From Bacillota bacterium (lineage in GTDB: Bacteria; Bacillota; Clostridia; Christensenellales; CAG-138), in assembly GCA_023435855.1 (NCBI GenBank), contig JAEZLG010000138.1:1-6288 (forward strand): a stretch of DNA of 6,288 nt, given 5' to 3'. Each line of letters begins with the position of its first letter. The first letter of the stretch is position 1. Of this stretch, positions 1 to 4,930 are shown piece after piece. Under the pieces are notes generated by a model. It was not told where the DNA came from, searched no databases, and worked only from the letters and a program-made list of their open reading frames with translations. The position numbers and the translations under genes were made by a program.

Positions 1-2
1 CT

Positions 3-458
3 ATGAACGCGACCGAACGCACGAAAATCCTTGAAATGCTTAAAAACGGGGTCATTACGGTGGACGAAGCCGAAAAGCTCCTTTCTGCCGTGGATGCGCC
101 GGACACAGCCCTCGCGGCAGAAAACGTTACGCTTAAGGACAACCGCGGCCGCAAGCCTAAAAAGCTCCGTATCCTCGTAGATGCCATCGAGCGTAAGGAG
201 GGCGACGAAGGCAGGCACTCTAACGCCAAGGTTAACGTCTCCATCCCCCTCTCGCTCATTAAGGCGCTGGGTCCCATTGCATCTAAGGCTATTCCGGGCG
301 ATACAAAAGCAACGCTCATGGCGGACGGTGTAGACATCGAGGCGATCTTAGCGCAGGTCGCAGAGCTGAGCGAAAGCGGACTTGATGAGGACATGATCAA
401 CATCGACGTGGACGAAGGCGAAAACGACAAGGCCAAGGTGCGCGTCTATGTGGAGTAA
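3..458 (+). CDS. SHOCT-like domain protein (YvlB N-terminal type)
   Basis: A 151-aa soluble protein. Residues 1-30 (TERTKILEMLKNGVITVDEAEKLL within them) form the short helical SHOCT-like module typical of Firmicutes YvlB/LiaX-type proteins: a helix, a G-x-I-T-x-x-E-A turn and a second helix. After a basic linker (about residues 48-55, RKPKKLRI) comes the second part usual in this family, a beta strand leading into a VNVSIPLSLIKAL segment (about 78-90). The end (about 130-151) is an acidic strand pair, INIDVDEGE then KVRVYVE. There is no signal peptide or membrane segment, so it should be cytoplasmic. Start: ATG at 3, because the protein begins exactly where family members do; its ribosome site lies outside the window. 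The stop overlaps the next gene by 11 nt, implying one transcript. In Bacillus the related yvlB gene belongs to a cell-envelope-stress operon; a comparable role here is inferred from family and neighbours only. Confidence 0.82.
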   Translation: MNATERTKILEMLKNGVITVDEAEKLLSAVDAPDTALAAENVTLKDNRGRKPKKLRILVDAIERKEGDEGRHSNAKVNVSIPLSLIKALGPIASKAIPGDTKATLMADGVDIEAILAQVAELSESGLDEDMINIDVDEGENDKAKVRVYVE

Positions 459-813
459 TACCATCTCGGCATTTATCGTAAGTGTCAGAGTAAAAAAGAA
501 CCGAGCACTTGAGGCCGTACCGCACGAGGGCTATGCGAAAGACAAAAAGCAGCACGGATTTCGTTTATGGCTTGCATTCCCTATGCCGGTCCTGCTTATG
601 TTTGTGGATATGGCGGAGGATTTTGTGCTCCTAGCCTCCCCCTTTATCAACAACAGGAATGCAAAACACAGCACAAAGCTCGTATGGGCAATTATGCGCT
701 TTTTAAAAGAGTTTGCGATGGAGCTTTGCTTTGAAACAGGCCCTACCGACTTTGTGGATGTTGACGTACGGGAAGCAGACGAGACCGTACGCGTGCGTGT
801 TATAACGCGCTGA
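448..813 (+). CDS. Hypothetical protein, probable diverged copy of the preceding SHOCT-like protein's C-terminal part
   Basis: A 121-aa protein with no function I recognise. Its ATG lies inside the last codons of the upstream gene (11-nt overlap), with a modest purine-rich AAGGTG about 8 nt before it, so translation is probably coupled. It lacks the N-terminal SHOCT-like helices, but the rest lines up by eye with the upstream protein. RLWLAFPMPVLLMFV (about 44-58) sits opposite VNVSIPLSLIKAL, and the C-terminal FVDVDVREADETVRVRVI (about 102-119) sits opposite INIDVDEGENDKAKVRVYV. The hydrophobic stretch at about 44-67 is more likely a buried helix than a membrane span because it contains D and E residues. 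The first 25 residues have no counterpart, and an in-frame later start cannot be excluded. It probably works with its neighbours, but the role is unknown. Confidence 0.68.
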   Translation: MWSNTISAFIVSVRVKKNRALEAVPHEGYAKDKKQHGFRLWLAFPMPVLLMFVDMAEDFVLLASPFINNRNAKHSTKLVWAIMRFLKEFAMELCFETGPTDFVDVDVREADETVRVRVITR

Positions 814-824
814 AAGGAATCGAT

Positions 825-1175
825 ATGAAACTCATCGTGAAATGGCTGATCTGCTTTGCAGCTTTGCTTGTAGCTTATTACGGCTTTGGCGATTTTGTCA
901 CCGTGCAGGGAGGCATCCCCGCTATCGCCGCCACGGCTGTCGTGCTTTGGTTATTTAATTTACTCCTTCTGCCCATTTTGCAGCTTCTCGCACTTCCCTT
1001 CTCCCTAATTACGTTTGGTATCGCGAGTCTGTTTGTGGGTGCCGCTATGGTGGCGCTGTCGGATGCAATCATCCCCACCGTCAACCTCAACAGCTTTTGG
1101 CTTTGCCTGCTCGTGAGTGCAATTATATCCGCAGGCAACATGGTTTTACTCAAATTCCGAAAAAGAGAATGCTGA
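825..1175 (+). CDS. Four-helix membrane protein, phage holin family 4 / YvlD type
   Basis: A 116-aa, very hydrophobic protein with four likely membrane helices at about residues 4-22, 31-49, 52-76 and 88-108, followed by a short basic tail (KFRKREC) that should face the cytoplasm. Size, helix count and the N-x-L-L-L-P-I-L / LPFSLITFGI loop between helices 2 and 3 fit the family called Phage_holin_4_2 (Mycobacterial 4 TMS phage holin, superfamily IV), which includes Bacillus YvlD. Despite the name, chromosomal members are not known lysis proteins and no endolysin lies nearby. A Shine-Dalgarno-like AAAGGAA ends about 5 nt before the ATG, and only 11 nt separate it from the previous stop, so it should share a transcript with the two genes before it. 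The pairing with a SHOCT-like protein repeats the yvlB-yvlD arrangement and supports an envelope-related role. Confidence 0.85.
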   Translation: MKLIVKWLICFAALLVAYYGFGDFVTVQGGIPAIAATAVVLWLFNLLLLPILQLLALPFSLITFGIASLFVGAAMVALSDAIIPTVNLNSFWLCLLVSAIISAGNMVLLKFRKREC

Positions 1176-1195
1176 TAAAAGGAAAACGCACACAG

Positions 1196-1228
1196 AAACA
1201 GCCGTTTCGTAAAGCGAAACGGCTGTTT
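1196..1228. terminator. Bidirectional hairpin terminator between convergent genes
   Basis: A perfect 14-bp inverted repeat (arms 1196-1209 and 1215-1228, core ACAGCCGTTTCG) with a 5-nt loop. It lies 20 nt after the stop of the membrane-protein gene and 16 nt beyond the stop of the convergent lipoprotein gene. Each arm starts or ends in A/T, giving a short run of three T on either strand (followed by AACTT on + and by CTGTG on -). It can therefore serve both directions, although neither T tract is long. Confidence 0.82.
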
Positions 1229-1244
1229 AACTTACAGGATACCT

Positions 1245-2126
1245 TTATCCGGCGTACACGATTCCATCCAGCCAATCCGTTTCCGGCGTACCGTCCACGA
1301 GCAAAGCGTTGCCATCCACCATCGTATAGAAAAGCCTACCGATCCTTCCGTCTTCCGTCGTAAAGCGCACAAAGCTTTCACCATCGCCGGAGACGAGCCA
1401 TATTTGCGTACCGATGGGCAGCGTTTCCGGCCCATAGGTGCAGGCATCGGTCTCGAACTCAACAGGGAGTTCCTTTTTTACGGTAAGTGGGTTGTCGCAG
1501 CCGTAAATCGTCCACTCCTTACCTTCCGCGGGTATAAGTTCAAGATCGGGTGTCATGACATACTCAATCTCCACGGCCCATGTGCCAAGCGCGAAAAGCA
1601 CATCATTAAGCACCACTGTGCTTCCCTCAACGCTCATGATTCCGCCGTCCGTGACGGAAAGCTCCTTAACGTTCGTGCCTTCAAACGCGAGTATACTCGT
1701 TTGCATATAGTCGTTTTCATATGAACCGGTAACCGCTATCCCTCTTTTATTACCCGCTTCCATGTAGTAAGCACAATGGAATGCAGCAGGCGATACCTTT
1801 ATTTTCTGTTCAGCTCCACCCTTTGTTACCGTGAGATAAAGAGAGGTTCCGAATATGGAATCCTCATCCTCTTCCGCGGTAAAAAGAAGCGTTTCCAAAG
1901 CCCCATCGCCGTCCACATCAGCTTCAAACAACGTATCCGTTTCCATAACCGAATATTGAACGGTTTCACCCGGGGCATCCGTCTCAACAGGCGCAGGTGT
2001 ATTGATGGTTGCAGGTGTTTCAATCGGTGCCGGCGTCGGCGACTGTTGGGTTACATCAGTCGGCACGCAGCCGGATGTAAATAGGCACACAGCCAAAAGA
2101 AGTACTGTAAACTTTTTTACTTTCAT
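1245..2126 (-). CDS. Secreted lipoprotein with DxDGDG (FG-GAP/VCBS-like) motif
   Basis: A 293-aa exported protein. Residues 1-20 are a lipoprotein signal: basic MKVKK, hydrophobic core VLLLAVCLF, then TSGC, with Cys20 as the expected lipidated residue. The lipobox is slightly off consensus, with T at -3 where L is usual. Residues 29-53 form a Pro/Thr/Ala linker that would span the wall. The globular part starts with ADVDGDGALE (69-78), an EF-hand-like calcium loop (D70, D72, D74, E78) as in FG-GAP/VCBS-type proteins. The last 70 or so residues (LPIGTQIWLVSGDGESFVRF, then DGRIGRLFY and the terminal WLDGIVYAG) look like an SH3-like beta fold often found at the end of such clostridial lipoproteins. 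Start: ATG at 2126, with GGTGAGG 4 nt upstream. Substrate or partner is not evident; binding to wall or glycan is only a guess. It is convergent with the YvlD-type gene and divergent from the hexosaminidase gene. Confidence 0.85.
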   Translation of the reverse strand: MKVKKFTVLLLAVCLFTSGCVPTDVTQQSPTPAPIETPATINTPAPVETDAPGETVQYSVMETDTLFEADVDGDGALETLLFTAEEDEDSIFGTSLYLTVTKGGAEQKIKVSPAAFHCAYYMEAGNKRGIAVTGSYENDYMQTSILAFEGTNVKELSVTDGGIMSVEGSTVVLNDVLFALGTWAVEIEYVMTPDLELIPAEGKEWTIYGCDNPLTVKKELPVEFETDACTYGPETLPIGTQIWLVSGDGESFVRFTTEDGRIGRLFYTMVDGNALLVDGTPETDWLDGIVYAG

Positions 2127-2254
2127 ATACCCTCACCATTGTTACAGCGTTGTTAGCTGTTTTCATTTGCTTTATTATATAATGGTACAATAGAATAATG
2201 GTTGACCAATTGTAAACTTTTCCTTTTATAAAACTATTGTTCGGGGGTAAAAAC
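2127..2254. promoter_or_regulatory. Divergent intergenic region holding both promoters
   Basis: This 128-nt AT-rich spacer separates the divergent lipoprotein and hexosaminidase starts, so both promoters must lie here or inside the genes. It contains a palindromic ATTATATAAT (2174-2183) that reads as a -10 box on either strand, but no good -35 box sits at the right distance on either side. A TACAAT (2186-2191) and ATTGTA (2209-2214) pair forms a short inverted repeat that could be an operator; it is too short to be firm. Confidence 0.5.
2202..2232 (+). promoter_or_regulatory. Candidate promoter for the hexosaminidase gene
   Basis: TTGACC (2202-2207) is a five-of-six match to a -35 box. It is followed by TATAAA (2227-2232) at a long 19-nt spacing, or TTTATA (2225-2230) at 17 nt. 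Transcription would start near 2239, leaving a leader of only about 16 nt that still includes the GGGGG ribosome site. A competing pair is TTGCTT (2167-2172) and TAGAAT (2191-2196) with 18 nt between them. Confidence 0.35.
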
Positions 2255-3667
2255 ATGCAGCTACCCATCTTACCGCTGCCAAACAGCATCGTTTTTCACG
2301 AAGGTGAGATAACGTCTGACGCACTCGCACACACAGAAGAGCACGACGATCCCCAACTCATATACGAAGCTTACAGGCTCGTCATAAAAAAGGACAGTGT
2401 ACGCGTATACGCATCCTCGGCTGCGGGCTTTTTCTACGCACAAAAGACCCTTAAGGAGCTTATGCTTTGCATGCCGGCAATCCCCTGCTGTGAGATTGCG
2501 GACGCACCCAATTACCCTTATCGCGGCTTCATGATCGACTGTGCGCGGCACTTTTTCCCCGTCGATGTGCTCGAACGCATGATTGACGCAGCGGCGGCAC
2601 TCAAGCTCAATGTGTTTCATTGGCATTTAAGCGACGACCAAGGCTTTCGTTTTAAAAGCGAACGCTTCACAAAGCTTACAAGCATCGGCTCCGTTCGCCC
2701 TTCCGGTAGTTTTGATGGTTTAACTTCAGGAGAATACGGCGGCTATTACACCAAAGCGGATATCCGCCATGTGGTGAATTTTTGCGCAGAGCGTCATATA
2801 TCGGTAATCCCCGAAATCGACCTGCCCGGCCATGTTTCAGCCATCCTTGCTGCATATCCGGAGCTTTCCTGTTCCGGGGGAAGTGTTCAAGTAAAAACGC
2901 GCGGCGGCATTTTTGACGATATCCTCTGCGTCGGTAAAGAAAGCGTGTACGAGTTTGTGTTTGCACTTATCGACGAGCTTAGTGAACTTTTCCCCGACAA
3001 GCGCTTTCACATAGGCGGTGACGAGGTGAAAAAAGGACAATGGCGTTCCTGTCCGGATTGCCAACGCCGTAAAAAAGAGCTTGGCCTTAAAAATGAAACC
3101 GAATTGCAGGGGTATTTTACGCGCCGCGTCTCCGAGCACCTGCATAAGCTTACTAAAACCCCTATCGTTTGGAACGACGCGCTCAACGGTATAGAGCTTC
3201 CTGATTACGTACTCGTGCAATATTGGATGGGTTCCAAGAAAAACACCGCTGCACATGTGAATAACGGTGGGGCCGCAATCTATTCCGGCTGCATGCACAG
3301 CTATTTCGACTATCCCTACGGCATTACGCCGCTTTTTAAAGCCTACCGAAGCAAGCCGCAAAACACGGGTATTCCTAATATATCGGGTGTTGAGTGCACG
3401 TTTTGGAGCGAATATATTCTCGATGAAAAAAGGCTTCACTACCTCGCCTTCCCGCGAATCGCCGCGACTGCCGAAACGGGTTGGACTAAACCCGCATTCA
3501 AAAACGAAACGAATTTCCTTTGCCGTGTAAAGGAAATCCGCCCGTTTTTTGAGGAACATGGTATTCGTTTTGCGCCCGAAGAAGATTGGAACATGTCCTC
3601 TCATCGCAGTATGCGCGATATAGCGGCGCATGTAGGGAGAATGGCCGGAAAGACGGACCGACCCTGA
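2255..3667 (+). CDS. Family GH20 beta-N-acetylhexosaminidase
   Basis: A 470-aa glycoside hydrolase that would remove terminal beta-linked GlcNAc or GalNAc from glycans. Residues 1 to about 88 match the small alpha/beta domain before the barrel (EAYRLVI, then SAAGFFYAQKTLKELM). The TIM barrel follows, from YPYRGFMIDCARHFF (about 89-103), through FHWHLSDDQGFR (121-132) and PEIDLPGHVSA, to HIGGDEV. D256 and E257 are the expected catalytic pair: Asp positions the substrate's acetamido group and Glu is the acid/base. The late YWMGSK and AATAETGW segments fit the substrate pocket. Start: ATG at 2255, with GGGGG 7 nt upstream; an in-frame TTG at 2237 would add six residues but would lie upstream of or overlap that ribosome site. 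There is no signal peptide or transmembrane segment, so it should act in the cytoplasm on imported oligosaccharides or on recycled wall or host-glycan fragments. All key residues seen are intact. Confidence 0.93.
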   Translation: MQLPILPLPNSIVFHEGEITSDALAHTEEHDDPQLIYEAYRLVIKKDSVRVYASSAAGFFYAQKTLKELMLCMPAIPCCEIADAPNYPYRGFMIDCARHFFPVDVLERMIDAAAALKLNVFHWHLSDDQGFRFKSERFTKLTSIGSVRPSGSFDGLTSGEYGGYYTKADIRHVVNFCAERHISVIPEIDLPGHVSAILAAYPELSCSGGSVQVKTRGGIFDDILCVGKESVYEFVFALIDELSELFPDKRFHIGGDEVKKGQWRSCPDCQRRKKELGLKNETELQGYFTRRVSEHLHKLTKTPIVWNDALNGIELPDYVLVQYWMGSKKNTAAHVNNGGAAIYSGCMHSYFDYPYGITPLFKAYRSKPQNTGIPNISGVECTFWSEYILDEKRLHYLAFPRIAATAETGWTKPAFKNETNFLCRVKEIRPFFEEHGIRFAPEEDWNMSSHRSMRDIAAHVGRMAGKTDRP

Positions 3668-3807
3668 GAATGCGTAATATGGTATAACTATATGCACAAG
3701 GAATAAATCTGTAAAATCCGGTTTTTATCCGTCTGACACTGCTTCTCATGCGTCTATCGAATTGAACAACACATGAATGCCTATGAATATAATTATTATA
3801 ACATAAC

Positions 3808-3843
3808 TACTAGAAAAGCATGGACGGCGTCTATTTTCTAGTA
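3808..3843. repeat. 10-bp inverted repeat with inner GAC/GTC stem
   Basis: Arms TACTAGAAAA (3808-3817) and TTTTCTAGTA (3834-3843) pair perfectly around a 16-nt loop, and GAC/GTC (3823-3825 and 3829-3831) could pair inside it. The repeat covers the stop of the small - strand ORF. It has no T tract after it on either strand, so it is a poor intrinsic terminator; a protein-binding or recombination site, or a remnant of an element end, are alternatives. Confidence 0.5.
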
Positions 3844-3935
3844 AATGAATTAAACCTGACGGCTTGAGCTCGTCTTCCAGAAACAGTTAATATACGATTA
3901 TGTACTAGCTCGATGGAAATTAACATGCGTACCAC
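3831..3935 (-). CDS. Possible 34-aa small protein, or 5' remnant of a lost gene
   Basis: From a GTG at 3935 (complement), 34 codons run to a TAG at 3831, giving VRMLISIELVHNRI near the start and a basic RRAQAVRF...TRK end. I recognise no family. Support comes from the signals in front of it: a perfect AAGGAGG (3940-3946), 4 nt before the GTG, is the strongest ribosome site in the window, and a promoter-like TTTACT/TATAAT pair lies just upstream. The ATG at 3926 is in the same frame but 13 nt from the ribosome site, so GTG is preferred. The product is not hydrophobic enough for a membrane toxin. It lies directly downstream of, and on the same strand as, the ATPase/TOPRIM pair, and could be an accessory small gene or the truncated start of a mobile-element gene. 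An ORF this short can arise by chance, so the call rests on the translation signals. Confidence 0.35.
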   Translation of the reverse strand: MVRMLISIELVHNRILTVSGRRAQAVRFNSFTRK

Positions 3936-3972
3936 AAATCCTCCTTGATTTTGCATCATTTGTAGTAGCAGG

Positions 3973-4000
3973 ATTATATTGCAGATTAAAGCATAGTAAA
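3973..4000 (-). promoter_or_regulatory. Candidate promoter for the small - strand ORF
   Basis: On the - strand, TTTACT (3995-4000, four of six against TTGACA) is followed after 16 nt by a perfect TATAAT (3973-3978). Transcription would start near 3966 and give a leader of about 30 nt containing the AAGGAGG site. The region is AT-rich, so chance matches are likelier than elsewhere; the coupling to a perfect ribosome site is what makes it credible. Confidence 0.4.
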
Positions 4001-4017
4001 TACATTAGCGTACAGGT

Positions 4018-4044
4018 GCGGTTTAATAAAATGTATCAAACCGC
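4018..4044. repeat. 7-bp inverted repeat at the 3' end of the TOPRIM-like gene
   Basis: GCGGTTT (4018-4024) and AAACCGC (4038-4044) form a perfect 7-bp stem around a 13-nt loop. The repeat includes the last codons and TGA stop of the TOPRIM-like gene. On that gene's strand the sequence after the stem is ACCTG, not a T run, so a standard terminator is not supported; an RNA-processing or Rho-related structure is possible. Confidence 0.4.
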
Positions 4045-4929
4045 TTCTGGAGCAATATTGGCGATTAGGGTTGAGTCAGTAGCAAATAGCATAGTTATTC
4101 TCTCTTTTAAGAAAAGTAACGGGGTTAAATCGAAATTAGAAATTAGTCTATTACGAAATTGCTCGCGGTTAATGTTTTTTCTGCAACATCGCTTTAAGTG
4201 ACGACATATACTTTCCATTTGATATTTTCCACATGTTATAGAATAAACGCCTTCGTCATATGTTCCATCAAATTGCATACGTATTCTTTCGTTTACTTCA
4301 GACATCAAAATATCAACATTGCTAATTCTCGCTTTTACTCTGGTATAGTATCTAGATAGTGCATCATCAATTAAACAACCATTTTCATCAATAAATTCTC
4401 CGATTCCGAGCTGTACATTTGGCATATCCGGACAATATCTTTTGACCACAGCAAATAAAATAAATAGCTCGCCTATCCTTCGGCACACATTGTTTCTCCA
4501 CTCATCATAGCAAATCGTATTTTCAGCAATTATACGTGTACATTTCAAGTAGCTCCTCATAAATTTAATTACAGCATTTTTTGTACAGTAATAATTTTCT
4601 ATGTTGTAGCGTTTAAGGTATATTAAATATGGAGATTCTTCTTTTTGGTCTTCCCATAAAACGTCGAAATCACCATCTACAATATAAACATTAATTTTCC
4701 CATCGCTATCCTGTCCACCCTTCTGATGAAATTCTGCTAGAACAGCATCCTTCCCGCCTAATGGAAATATGCTAAAAATTTCTATTTCGTCGTTAAATAG
4801 ACGCTCAAATATCTCTTCGTACTCATACTCTTTTCCGACATCTTCAACGTAGATATTAATGTCATTTAGACTTGAAAGTAACAATACTCTATTTGACAAA
4901 GCTGCGTCAGAAAAGCGCAATCCATCCAT
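4036..4929 (-). CDS. DUF4435 TOPRIM-like protein, candidate AriB effector of a PARIS-like defence system
   Basis: A 297-aa protein from the chosen ATG at 4929. The N-terminal third shows the DUF4435/TOPRIM pattern: INIYVED (24-30) with E29 as the likely metal-binding Glu, LGGKDAVL (57-64), then VYIVDGDFDVL (81-91) with the D85-x-D87 acidic pair, followed by RYNIENYY (107-114), a hallmark of DUF4435. The C-terminal 180 or so residues are helical, basic and Cys-containing, without a known motif. Start: ATG at 4929 lies one nucleotide after the ATPase stop, with GAGGA 8 nt upstream inside the ATPase's last codons. In-frame ATGs at 4944 and 4953 and a TTG at 4959 would add up to ten residues. In PARIS, AriB is a DUF4435 protein held by the AriA ATPase and, when released by a phage trigger, cleaves tRNA. 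Length, the early position of the acidic Glu and the gene order fit that model. Another ATPase-DUF4435 system is the main alternative. Confidence 0.75.
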   Translation of the reverse strand: MDGLRFSDAALSNRVLLLSSLNDINIYVEDVGKEYEYEEIFERLFNDEIEIFSIFPLGGKDAVLAEFHQKGGQDSDGKINVYIVDGDFDVLWEDQKEESPYLIYLKRYNIENYYCTKNAVIKFMRSYLKCTRIIAENTICYDEWRNNVCRRIGELFILFAVVKRYCPDMPNVQLGIGEFIDENGCLIDDALSRYYTRVKARISNVDILMSEVNERIRMQFDGTYDEGVYSITCGKYQMESICRHLKRCCRKNINREQFRNRLISNFDLTPLLFLKERITMLFATDSTLIANIAPEAV

Positions 4930-4930
4930 G

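Larger units (their letters stand above)
3668..4035. other. 368-nt AT-rich spacer between hexosaminidase and ATPase/TOPRIM module
   Basis: No long gene lies here. Base composition shifts from the GC-richer chromosome to the AT-rich right-hand module. From left to right I see a featureless part (3668-3807), a 10-bp inverted repeat (3808-3843), a possible 34-codon gene on the - strand with its own ribosome site and promoter-like boxes (3831-4000), and a 7-bp inverted repeat (4018-4044) running into the last codons of the TOPRIM-like gene. No clear terminator follows the hexosaminidase gene, and no tRNA, integrase or recognisable insertion-sequence end is visible. Confidence 0.6.

Noticed and set aside
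825..1175. Prophage lysis cassette, suggested by the holin-family membrane protein
   Set aside because: No endolysin or other phage gene is nearby, and the SHOCT-like neighbour points to the chromosomal YvlB-YvlD arrangement.
2237..2254. In-frame TTG start giving six extra residues on the hexosaminidase
   Set aside because: The GGGGG ribosome site lies between this TTG and the ATG at 2255, correctly spaced for the ATG only.
2837..3697. Long open frame on the - strand opposite the hexosaminidase gene
   Set aside because: It lies against a gene with clear GH20 motifs, encodes an Arg/Phe-rich sequence with no recognisable motif, and is best explained as an antisense shadow.
3705..3730. AAAATCCGGTTTT as a terminator after the hexosaminidase gene
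   Set aside because: The symmetric bases leave a loop of about one nucleotide, so no stable hairpin can form.
3668..4035. CRISPR array, tRNA or integron attC site in the long spacer
   Set aside because: There are no regularly spaced repeats, no cloverleaf pattern, and no attC core sequences at the inverted repeats.
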